Below are positions 35,002-42,798 of a stretch of DNA of 64,000 bases, one piece after another. Numbering within the stretch: position 1 is the first letter of the stretch; every line of letters begins with the position of its first letter. Location of the stretch: the NCBI GenBank assembly GCA_963663315.1, contig OY760176.1:124001-188000 (forward strand), given 5' to 3'. The position numbers and the translations under genes are program-made. The notes beneath the pieces are model-generated. The model saw nothing but the letters and a program-made list of their open reading frames with translations. It made no database searches and was not told where the DNA came from. The stretch comes from G963663315 sp963663315. Its GTDB lineage: Bacteria; Pseudomonadota; Gammaproteobacteria; Arenicellales; Poriferihabitantaceae.

Positions 35002-35674
35002 AAACGAGGATATTCTGCTGTCGCTACAGCATGCAGACAGCTTTTTTCCGAGTGGTGCGACCGCGATGTCCGGCGGACTGGAAACGCTGGTTAATGATGG
35101 GCGGGTGACATCATCGGATCAGGTTGAAATGTTTGTGCACGGCCAGTTGAAATTTCGCTGGGCGTTATTTGATCGACAAATCCTGGTTGCAACCTGGCGG
35201 GCAACCGACAGCCTGCCCCGGGTTGGTGATATAGACGCACTGGTTGAAGCACAAACATTGGCAGCCGATGCACGTGCCGGGTCGAAACGCACAGGTCAGG
35301 CTTTGTTGGGCGTACATGCCCGCCTCGGTACCGCACAGGCCGCCGAGTATCAGCGCATGATCACAGACGAAATGGCGCATGGACACAATACCGTGGTACA
35401 GGGAATCGTATGGAATTCAATCGGAATCCGTGAAACCACAGCCGAGTTGATGTCAGCCTATTCATTTTGTGTTGGCATCGCAGGCGCTGCATTGCGTCTG
35501 GGGGTGATCGGGCATATCGATTGCCAGATAATCATCACTCGCGCACGCCGGATCATCCAGCAGATAATGCTGGATGAAGTGACGGGTCTCGACGGCGCAT
35601 ATTCATTCACTCCAGAGCAGGAAATTGCGGTCATGCGGCATGAGACGATGTCCTATCGCCTGTTTGTAAATTGA
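34976..35674 (+). CDS. ureF: Urease accessory protein UreF
   Basis: 232 residues from the GTG at 34976, overlapping ureE; a TTG at 34943 is possible. Conserved LLSLQHADSFFPSGATAMSGGLE start and an all-helical body ending in HETMSYRLFVN. UreF gates the UreG GTPase in the UreDFG activation complex. Confidence 0.85.
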   Translation: MSNKSPQIENEDILLSLQHADSFFPSGATAMSGGLETLVNDGRVTSSDQVEMFVHGQLKFRWALFDRQILVATWRATDSLPRVGDIDALVEAQTLAADARAGSKRTGQALLGVHARLGTAQAAEYQRMITDEMAHGHNTVVQGIVWNSIGIRETTAELMSAYSFCVGIAGAALRLGVIGHIDCQIIITRARRIIQQIMLDEVTGLDGAYSFTPEQEIAVMRHETMSYRLFVN

Positions 35675-35685
35675 AAACCAGACAA

Positions 35686-35702
35686 TTACGTGATTTACGT
35701 AA
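35686..35702. promoter_or_regulatory. Small inverted repeat before ureAB
   Basis: TTACGT, 5 bp, ACGTAA, ending at the Shine-Dalgarno (aaggag) of ureAB. It could mask or tune the ribosome site, or be an operator. Confidence 0.3.
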
Positions 35703-35715
35703 GGAGAATTAGACA

Positions 35716-36417
35716 ATGTTACTTACACCAACCGAAATGGAACGATTGACCTTGTTCACGGCCGCAGAGCTGGCCAGAAAAAGGAAAAACAAGGGACTTG
35801 CGCTGAATCATCCAGAGGCGGTGGCCTATATCAGCGACGAAATTCTCGAAGGTGCGCGTGAGGGCCGGTCGGTTGCGGAAATGATCTCATTTGGTTCGAC
35901 ATTGCTCAGCGCCGACGATGTGATGCCGGGGGTGGCCGACCTGATTCCGATGATCCAGATTGAAGGCACCTTCCCTGACGGGACCAAACTGGTTACCGTT
36001 CACGATCCGATTCGGCCCGGCGACAGCAACCGACAAAATTCAGAACAGGTTGCGCCGGGCCAGTTGTTGCCGGCAGCCGGAGAAATCGAAATCAACAAGG
36101 GCCGTCGAAAGGCGAGTATTGAAGTGACCAACACCGGTGACCGGCCGGTACAGGTTGGTAGCCACTATCATTTTTTTGAAACCAATCGTGCGCTGGATTT
36201 CGATCGGGAAGCGGCCTACGGTATGCATCTCGATATCCCGGCCGGAACTGCGGTGCGTTTCGAGCCGGGTGAAGCCAAACAGGTGTCCTTGACCTGCTTT
36301 GGTGGAAGCCAGATGTTATATGGCCTGAACGGTCTTACCAACGGCTCGGCGAACAGCGATGACAACAAGGCGCAGGCCTTGCAATTAGCCAGACAAAGAA
36401 AATTCAGGGGGGCATAA
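35716..36417 (+). CDS. ureAB: Fused urease gamma-beta subunit
   Basis: 233 residues in one chain: residues 1-100 are the gamma subunit ([59 protein letters not shown]), residues 115 on are beta ([35 protein letters not shown]). Gamma-beta fusion is known from Helicobacter and some other bacteria. Four bp before ureC. Confidence 0.93.
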   Translation: MLLTPTEMERLTLFTAAELARKRKNKGLALNHPEAVAYISDEILEGAREGRSVAEMISFGSTLLSADDVMPGVADLIPMIQIEGTFPDGTKLVTVHDPIRPGDSNRQNSEQVAPGQLLPAAGEIEINKGRRKASIEVTNTGDRPVQVGSHYHFFETNRALDFDREAAYGMHLDIPAGTAVRFEPGEAKQVSLTCFGGSQMLYGLNGLTNGSANSDDNKAQALQLARQRKFRGA

Positions 36418-36421
36418 GACC

Positions 36422-38134
36422 ATGGCAATAATGACACGAAAAGAATATGCGCAAATGTACGGCCCCACAACCGGTGATGCCGTGCGGCTGGGAGACACTT
36501 CATTAGTGGCGCAGGTCGAACACGACTACGCAGTGCCAGGCGATGAATGTCTGCATGGTGGTGGTAAAACATTGCGCGATGGATTAGGTCTGGCCCCAGG
36601 CTATGATAGTGCCATGGGGTCGCTGGATATGTTGTTGTGCAACGCACTGGTTATCGATCCGGTTCTCGGTATCGTCAAAGGCGATATCGGCATCAAGGAT
36701 GGAAAAATTGTCGGTATCGGAAAAGCTGGAAATCCAGAGACGATGGACGGTGTGGACCCCAGGCTGATTTGCGGTGCGGCAACAACAGTACGCGATTCGG
36801 AAGGGCTGATTGCAACGCCTGGCGGTATTGACGTCCATGTGCATTTTGATAGTGCACAGCTATGTGAGCACGCGATCAGTTCTGGTATTACGACGATGCT
36901 GGGTGGTTCGCTTGGACCGATCACAGTGGGTATAGATTGTGGCGGTGCGTTCAATGTCGGGAAAATGCTGCAGGCCGCCGAACAATGGCCGATCAACTTC
37001 GGTTTCCTCGGTCGCGGCAACTCCTCCAAACCACGATCACTGTACGACCAGATGGAGGGAGGGTGTCTCGGTCTGAAAATTCACGAGGACTGGGGTGCGA
37101 TGCCCAGTGTCATCGACACTTGTCTGTCAGTCGCTGACGAACTGGATTTTCAGGTTCAGCTTCATACTGACACATTGAATGAGAGCGGTTTTGTGGAAGA
37201 CACACTGGCGGCTATCCGTGGCCGCACGATTCACATGTACCATACTGAGGGGGCCGGTGGTGGTCATGCGCCCGACATCATCAAGGTAGCCGGTATGAGC
37301 CACTGCCTTACTTCATCGACCAATCCGACCAATCCATTCACCATAAACACATTCGACGAGCATCTCGACATGATCATGGTGTGTCATCACCTGAGTCCCT
37401 CCATTCCGGAAGATGTCGCCTTTGCCGAAAGCCGGATACGTTCGCAAAGCATTGCCGCTGAGGATGTCCTGCATGATCTCGGTGCGATTGCGATGCTTGG
37501 TTCCGACAGCCAGGGCATGGGCCGGATCAACGAGGTGATATGCCGAACCTGGCAGCTTGCTTCCAAAATGAAAGACCAGCGCGGCCGGTTAAGCGAAGAA
37601 GAAACCAGCCAGGGAGATAATCAACGCATCAAGCGCTATATCGCCAAATATACCATCAACGCTGCCCGGACATTCGGCATCGATCAATATGTCGGCTCAC
37701 TGGAATCGGGCAAAATGGCCGACGTGGTATTGTGGCGACCCGGATTTTTCGGCATCAAGCCGGAACTGGTGGTCAAGAGCGGATTTATTGTCTGGTCTCC
37801 AATGGGTGACAGCGCGGCCTCGTTGATGACTTGTGAACCGATTATCATGCGGCCACAATGGGGTGCATTCGGTTCAGCGAAAGAGTCGCTGAGCGCTTCT
37901 TTCGTCAATCCCGTAGCGATTGAAGCAGGATTGCAGGACAAATTGCAATTGACCAAACAACTGTTGCCAACCGGTCAGACTCGTAAACTCAGCAAACAGA
38001 ACATGCTGCACAATTCTGCCTGTCCCGATATCTCTGTCAACCCGCAGACCTTTGATGTTTTTGTTGACGGTGAACTGGCGTTCTGCGAACCGGCCAGTGA
38101 GTTGCCGCTGACACAACGATACATGTTACGATAA
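36422..38134 (+). CDS. ureC: Urease alpha (catalytic) subunit
   Basis: 570 residues, full length. Nickel ligands in DVHVHF and the carbamylated Lys in GLKIHEDWG, the mobile flap [20 protein letters not shown] and the Asp in [10 protein letters not shown] are all present, so it should be active. It hydrolyses urea to ammonia and carbamate in the cytosol. Confidence 0.97.
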   Translation: MAIMTRKEYAQMYGPTTGDAVRLGDTSLVAQVEHDYAVPGDECLHGGGKTLRDGLGLAPGYDSAMGSLDMLLCNALVIDPVLGIVKGDIGIKDGKIVGIGKAGNPETMDGVDPRLICGAATTVRDSEGLIATPGGIDVHVHFDSAQLCEHAISSGITTMLGGSLGPITVGIDCGGAFNVGKMLQAAEQWPINFGFLGRGNSSKPRSLYDQMEGGCLGLKIHEDWGAMPSVIDTCLSVADELDFQVQLHTDTLNESGFVEDTLAAIRGRTIHMYHTEGAGGGHAPDIIKVAGMSHCLTSSTNPTNPFTINTFDEHLDMIMVCHHLSPSIPEDVAFAESRIRSQSIAAEDVLHDLGAIAMLGSDSQGMGRINEVICRTWQLASKMKDQRGRLSEEETSQGDNQRIKRYIAKYTINAARTFGIDQYVGSLESGKMADVVLWRPGFFGIKPELVVKSGFIVWSPMGDSAASLMTCEPIIMRPQWGAFGSAKESLSASFVNPVAIEAGLQDKLQLTKQLLPTGQTRKLSKQNMLHNSACPDISVNPQTFDVFVDGELAFCEPASELPLTQRYMLR

Positions 38135-38154
38135 GGTCAAGGACGAGTAAAAAG

Positions 38155-38796
38155 ATGAACACAAAGATCAGTGCAGATTCGCATGGCTTGCCGACCCCTG
38201 CCCGAATCGGAATTGGTGGTCCTGTAGGATCAGGCAAAACCGCCCTGATCGAGAATCTGATTCCAGTATTCGCAGCGCGCAATCTGGAACTGGCGATCAT
38301 TACCAATGATCTTGTCACCTGTGAGGATGCAGAACGCATCCGGCACAGCGGACTGATTGATCCCGAGCGCGTGCTGGCGGTGGAAACCGGCGCCTGCCCG
38401 CATACCGCTATTCGTGAAGACCCGACCCTGAATATCCAGAGCGCCGATCAACTTGTTCATGATTTTCCGCATCTGGCGGCTGTGATCATAGAAAGCGGCG
38501 GTGACAATCTTGCATCGACATTCTCGCTGGATCTGGTTGATTACTGGTTGTTTGTGATTGACGCGGCAGATGGCGATGACATACCGCGTAAAAAGGGCCC
38601 CGGCATTGTTCGTTCGGATTTGCTGATCATCAACAAGACCGATCTCGCACCCTACGTCGGCGCCGATCTGGAGCGGATGGTCAGGGAGGGTGCGGAGGTA
38701 CGCGGTGGCAAACCCATCCTGCTGACCAACTGCGCGACCGGTGAAGGTATTGAATCGGTCATGGATCAACTGGTACACGATGTCCTGTTTACCTGA
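38155..38796 (+). CDS. ureG: Urease accessory GTPase UreG
   Basis: 213 residues. Walker [15 protein letters not shown], metal-binding region [16 protein letters not shown] (CPH motif), [17 protein letters not shown] and the G4-like [10 protein letters not shown]. UreG uses GTP to drive nickel insertion into urease. Confidence 0.96.
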   Translation: MNTKISADSHGLPTPARIGIGGPVGSGKTALIENLIPVFAARNLELAIITNDLVTCEDAERIRHSGLIDPERVLAVETGACPHTAIREDPTLNIQSADQLVHDFPHLAAVIIESGGDNLASTFSLDLVDYWLFVIDAADGDDIPRKKGPGIVRSDLLIINKTDLAPYVGADLERMVREGAEVRGGKPILLTNCATGEGIESVMDQLVHDVLFT

Positions 38797-38808
38797 GACC
38801 CAATTCAA

Positions 38809-39690
38809 TTGGATGCATCAGTCAAGCCTTCAGTCAGGATTCAGCGGCCGACATCGGCAGACCTGAATCTTGTATTCAGGGCCACGCCTGATGGTCGGAC
38901 TTATATCAGCCACCAGTTTTACCAGTATCCGTTTCATATATGCCGGGCACAGTATGTCGACCCCGACCCCGAAGGGTTGGCAACAATTTATCTGCAATCG
39001 AGCTCCGGCGGGATTTTTGCAAATGATCGGTTGTCGTGCGAATTTCAAGCGCTGCCCCGGTCTCAGTCGCATATCACCACGCAATCCTCAACCATCGTAC
39101 ATCGCATGGATCAAGGCAATGCCCGTCATTGTGTGACCATTCGTGCCGACGAGGACAGTCTCATTGAATACCTCCCGGATCCGATGATCCTGTTCCCTAA
39201 GGCAAAGATGCATGCCGCCACCGTGGTACAGCTTCACCCGAGCGCTACCGTCATCATGACCGATGCCTTCATGCACCACGACCCAACCACTGAAGTCCCG
39301 GCTGCGCGGCAGGAGAACTTTACTGAATATCACAACGAAACCCGGGTGGAGAGCCTGGATGGAACATTGTTGTGCCTCGACCGTTACAAGGTTTCAGGAG
39401 AACAGTTTACCAGCGGTCAGTCAGGGGTCATGGGCAATAACAGAATCCAGGGGACATTCGTATTATTGAACAGGTTTCACAGCACAACCGACCTCGGCGG
39501 ATCAATTCGTCGTTACCTGGAATCAGGATTTTCCGGCTATGCTGGAATGTCAAGCCTGCCGAATGGCTGTGGTATCTGGGTCCGTCTGATTGCGCAGGAT
39601 GCCTTCGTGTTGCGCTCGGCAATTCAGCAACTGTGGGCGACAACTCGCCAGATGCTGCTCGGTAAAAGCCCGAACCGCAGAAAGAAATAA
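38809..39690 (+). CDS. ureD: Urease accessory protein UreD
   Basis: 293 residues from a TTG start 12 bp after ureG. UreD features: SSSGGIFANDRLSCEFQ, THTTQSSTIVHRM-like segment, LPDPMILFPKAKMH, and FTEYHNETRVESLDG. UreD scaffolds UreF and UreG on urease. In many operons ureD is first; here it closes the cluster. Confidence 0.88.
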   Translation: MDASVKPSVRIQRPTSADLNLVFRATPDGRTYISHQFYQYPFHICRAQYVDPDPEGLATIYLQSSSGGIFANDRLSCEFQALPRSQSHITTQSSTIVHRMDQGNARHCVTIRADEDSLIEYLPDPMILFPKAKMHAATVVQLHPSATVIMTDAFMHHDPTTEVPAARQENFTEYHNETRVESLDGTLLCLDRYKVSGEQFTSGQSGVMGNNRIQGTFVLLNRFHSTTDLGGSIRRYLESGFSGYAGMSSLPNGCGIWVRLIAQDAFVLRSAIQQLWATTRQMLLGKSPNRRKK

Positions 39691-39716
39691 TACTATGAAT
39701 TAAATAAATATATTTC

Positions 39717-39746
39717 TTGACAAGCAGGATTGTCTGTAGTAATAAT
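39717..39746 (+). promoter_or_regulatory. Candidate promoter after ureD
   Basis: A perfect TTGACA (39717-39722) is followed after 17 bp by taataat, a weak -10. Transcripts would run through a small hairpin (39790-39803, TGGC/GCCA, loop AATTAT) into the terminator below before reaching the FixJ-like gene. Confidence 0.35.
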
Positions 39747-39816
39747 AGTAGTAGCCGATCAAGCAGTATCGGTCTCGTATTTAAAACGGTGGCAATTATG
39801 CCATTCTGGAATTGGG

Positions 39817-39877
39817 CAAAAAAGCCCCAAAAAAGCACTCGTTAGCGCGAGTGAACATTTTTTGGGGCTTTTTTTTG
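39817..39877 (+). terminator. Strong intrinsic terminator after the urease cluster
   Basis: AAAAAAGCCCCAAAAAA pairs with TTTTTTGGGGC plus eight T, around an inner GCACTCG...CGAGTG stem. Nearly symmetrical, so it could work in both directions. It separates ureD from the FixJ-like gene. Confidence 0.9.
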
Positions 39878-39949
39878 GTTTACAGGAACTTAATAAGGTT
39901 GATGGAAGCTTGTTCGAGCGACAGATGTCAAACATAGGAGTAATGGACA

Positions 39950-40597
39950 ATGAATGCTGAACTGTCGACTGTATTCATAATCGAAGGTAAATGTGATACC
40001 TGCGAGTCTCTGGGCATGACCCTGGAGACGGCTGGCTTTGGCACACGTATTTATGCGTCCGGAGAGGAGTTTCTGGATAGTTTCGACCCCGAACAACAGC
40101 CACGCGGCCAGGGATTTTGTGTGTTAGTCGATGTTTTGCTGCCGGGTATGACCGGACTGGAATTGCAGGCCAGTCTCAAGGCCAATCAAATTAACCTGCC
40201 GTGTGTTTTCCTCACTTGCGAAAGAGATATCGTTCAGTGTGTTCAGGCGATGAAGGCCGGCGCCGTTGATGTTCTGGAAATGCCTTGCCCTGATCCGAAT
40301 CTGCTACACAGTGTGTCTGAAGCGCTGACCCGGTATGAACAGGAACAGCGGGACAACTGCGAGCGCGAAAGAATCAAGGCAAGACTGGCGATATTAACCC
40401 GACGCGAACGACAGATTCTGGGGCAACTGGTTGAAGTCAATAACGGGTCTACGGTGTCGAGTGAACAGATTGCCGCCAGATTGTTTATCAGCCGACGGAC
40501 TGTTGAGCATCATCGTGCTGCGATAAAGAAAAAATTGCACGCCCGCTCATTACTGGAACTGGTTGACATGGTCAGGATCGGAGGGTTCCGGTTATGA
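39950..40597 (+). CDS. FixJ/NarL-type regulator with atypical receiver
   Basis: 215 residues, with aggag before the start. The receiver keeps a phosphoacceptor-like Asp (VLVDVLLPGMTG), but the acidic pair near the N-terminus is replaced (FIIEGKCD instead of a VDDD pattern) and the conserved Lys before the last strand is missing (LEMPCPD rather than KPF). The LuxR-type helix-turn-helix is normal (LTRRERQILGQL, IAARLFISRRTVEHHRAAI). No kinase gene is adjacent. Phosphorylation-independent control is inferred. It lies between ureD and FtsZ-like 2. Confidence 0.85.
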   Translation: MNAELSTVFIIEGKCDTCESLGMTLETAGFGTRIYASGEEFLDSFDPEQQPRGQGFCVLVDVLLPGMTGLELQASLKANQINLPCVFLTCERDIVQCVQAMKAGAVDVLEMPCPDPNLLHSVSEALTRYEQEQRDNCERERIKARLAILTRRERQILGQLVEVNNGSTVSSEQIAARLFISRRTVEHHRAAIKKKLHARSLLELVDMVRIGGFRL

Positions 40598-40629
40598 AGA
40601 GATATATCCGGGGTTCAGGTGATTTGAAT

Positions 40630-40647
40630 TTGGGTAGTGTTACCTAT
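40630..40647. promoter_or_regulatory. 18-bp dyad, site b (before FtsZ-like 2)
   Basis: TTGGG TAGTGTTA CCTAT followed by TTACT. Same spacing as sites a and c; the TACCTATTTACT part is identical to the minus strand of site c. It lies 117 bp upstream of FtsZ-like 2, in a 166-bp gap with no other element identified. Confidence 0.5.
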
Positions 40648-40763
40648 TTACTAGACCCAGCCATATCGCTACCGTACCGCAATAATAGCATTGGGTGCAT
40701 GTGTGAATCGATTCTGCATGTTGTCAGGGTGAAACTTCAAGATTCAGAAAGGGGATTAAGGAA

Positions 40764-42308
40764 ATGGTGAGTAAAAAAAAGACACCTTCGGCAAAGAAGA
40801 TGTCTACTGAAGAAAAACTCGCAAGACGTAAGCTGGATGCCCTTAAACGGGGTATTCATCGCATTACCGATTCGGAAACCACACCATTCTCGGTGCATGT
40901 TGTGGGTATTGGTAAAGCGGGCGCTGATGTCGTGTCGCAGGTACTCAAGGACAAAGCTGCGAACTCCTCATCCGATGAGGATCCGGGGTTCACCGCCCTG
41001 GCGGTAGACATTGGCGATCAGAATCTTGCCTGGGTACGACAACTGGCCAACGAGTTGCCTGACAAAAGTGTACAGGTAGAAACTGTCGCGCTGGAAATGC
41101 CGGGTCGTGATGAGTTGTTCAATTCGTTGCGACGAATGCGCGAATTTCTCAAGCTTGAATATCCAAGATATTACTGGAATCCGAATTATGAACCGTGGTT
41201 GCCCTCGAGGACACAGCTTCCCGAGGAGGGCCAGCATGTGCCGCGGTCTGTCGCCAAGGCGCTCTATGCCCGCTCCTATTATGATGGCGCCAGGGACATG
41301 CGCGCATCGCTCAGACGATTTGCCGACCATGTGGACGGCGCGTCCGGTCAGTCGGTGGTGGCGGTCGTGTTTGGTCTCGGCGGCGGCACAGGCAGCGGCA
41401 TAATGGTCGATATGATTCGTCATCTTTCCAACGTCGCCTTTGGCAGGCGGGTTCTGGTGGTCGGCATTTGCATTGCTCCGTGTGACGGCGATGAGGACAT
41501 TCACAAAGGCAGCCAGTTATTCCCGGCATTGAACGAACTCGATTGTATGGGTGACGAAGCGAAGAACGAAGGTGTGATTGCCGTTTGGGGTGATCTTTAC
41601 CGGAATCCGTTTACCAGCGGTGTCATCATCGTGCCACAGCAATCAGTCTGGGAGTCAACCGGCAGCCTTACGGAAACGCATGAACGTGTCGACCAGGAAA
41701 TTTCTTCATTTCTGACACGCAATAATGGGCTCGATTTCTGGGAGACTTTGCGTATGCTGAACTGGGTCGGGGCGCCGCCCACCCAACATGCTGCAGCACG
41801 CACTCCGTATGGGAAAAAGTGGGCGCATGTGCTGGGCTTTGTCGACATCAAAGAGGGTGTACTGGCAGACAAGGACATGGCCAGCCGTCTTGGTGTTCGC
41901 TCGAGTTACCAGCCGGAATTTATCGAAATACGCGCAGCCGACCCGGAGGATTCCGATACCAGACAGGTCGCGGAGATTCTGGGCGAGGCATTTTCACCGC
42001 TGGCGGAACCTGCAATCACCGCTTCAGCTGGTTCAGCCCCGGACACAGTACAGTTTATTCTGCCATGTGTCAGCAAAACCGACCTTGAGATGTTTTTTCA
42101 AGCCCGCAAGTCCTACGACACACTGGATTGGGAAGAAAAGCTGAGTATTCATGCCTGGTTGCTTGATCTCGGCGTTCTTTTGTGCGAGCCAGCGATTCGA
42201 TTTGACGGTATGGCCGGGGAATGTCTGTGGGGTTGTGCATGCTGGGTAGTGGTTCCTTACGACCAGATCAGAGGCCCGGAAGAAGTCGAAACGGCAGTGG
42301 CCGCATAG
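40764..42308 (+). CDS. FtsZ/tubulin-superfamily protein 2 (long form)
   Basis: 514 residues. A basic N-terminal 35 residues (KKKTPSAKK...ARRKLDALKRG) precede the nucleotide-binding VHVVGIGKAGADVV. The G-box is GLGGGTGSG (206-212). IIVPQQSV aligns with the T6 loop; LDFWETLRMLN resembles the FtsZ T7 NVDFADV, keeping one Asp and a Glu. Residues about 115-148 hold an insert with YYWNPNYEPWLPS, and the C-terminus has a Cys-rich GECLWGCACWVVVPYDQ, both near-identical in FtsZ-like 3. No membrane segment. Function unknown. Confidence 0.83.
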   Translation: MVSKKKTPSAKKMSTEEKLARRKLDALKRGIHRITDSETTPFSVHVVGIGKAGADVVSQVLKDKAANSSSDEDPGFTALAVDIGDQNLAWVRQLANELPDKSVQVETVALEMPGRDELFNSLRRMREFLKLEYPRYYWNPNYEPWLPSRTQLPEEGQHVPRSVAKALYARSYYDGARDMRASLRRFADHVDGASGQSVVAVVFGLGGGTGSGIMVDMIRHLSNVAFGRRVLVVGICIAPCDGDEDIHKGSQLFPALNELDCMGDEAKNEGVIAVWGDLYRNPFTSGVIIVPQQSVWESTGSLTETHERVDQEISSFLTRNNGLDFWETLRMLNWVGAPPTQHAAARTPYGKKWAHVLGFVDIKEGVLADKDMASRLGVRSSYQPEFIEIRAADPEDSDTRQVAEILGEAFSPLAEPAITASAGSAPDTVQFILPCVSKTDLEMFFQARKSYDTLDWEEKLSIHAWLLDLGVLLCEPAIRFDGMAGECLWGCACWVVVPYDQIRGPEEVETAVAA

Positions 42309-42357
42309 CAAACAGAAATTTTTGAATATCCGGAAACATAATCACAGGAACTGAAAA

Positions 42358-42684
42358 ATGCCGCTTGACTGGAAGAATGTAAAAAAGAAGTACGCCAAAG
42401 GAGCGGAAATACCGACTGTCGCTGGAGGCAAGACACTGATAATAACAGGTTGCGATGACAAAGCCATCTATATTGAGAATCCGTTATGGAAAGCTCAGTT
42501 GAGCCGCCTCAATCTGGAAAAAGGTGTTGAACTGATTGAGGAAGGGTTGATAGACAGGGACCCGGGATTGTTTGTAGAAGATTATCGGGTGTACGTGACC
42601 GATGAACGTTCAACCTCGGCAGCCCATGTACTCTATGATCTTGGATTTCTGGATGAAGATACGGGCTTCACTATCAGATGTTAA
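42358..42684 (+). CDS. Orphan 108-residue protein between the two long FtsZ-like genes
   Basis: Soluble and charged: MPLDWKNVKKKYAKGAEIP, TLIITGCDDKAIYIENPLWK, then an acidic DRDPGLFVEDYRVYVTDER and a Cys as the last residue. No family recognised. It is 49 bp after FtsZ-like 2 with caggaactgaaa before the ATG. Its fixed place between two GTPase-fold paralogues makes it a candidate regulator or partner of them. Confidence 0.7.
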   Translation: MPLDWKNVKKKYAKGAEIPTVAGGKTLIITGCDDKAIYIENPLWKAQLSRLNLEKGVELIEEGLIDRDPGLFVEDYRVYVTDERSTSAAHVLYDLGFLDEDTGFTIRC

Positions 42685-42711
42685 ATCAGATGTTACTTAC
42701 AATTTTCAGGC

Positions 42712-42758
42712 TTCCGGAGCTACAGGTATCGGGTTCTCCATTACCTGCAGGTCCGGAA
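42712..42758 (+). other. Long stem-loop before FtsZ-like 3
   Basis: TTCCGGA-g-CT-a-CAGGTA pairs with TACCTG-c-AG-g-TCCGGAA: 15 pairs in 17 positions, loop 13 nt. No T run follows, so it is not a standard terminator. A perfect palindrome TTAGTTATAACTAA follows at 42760-42773, just before the aaagaggag ribosome site. It may set relative expression of the two FtsZ-like genes by RNA processing. Confidence 0.65.
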
Positions 42759-42798
42759 ATTAGTTATAACTAAGCTTAATTAAAGAGGAGATAAAGAA

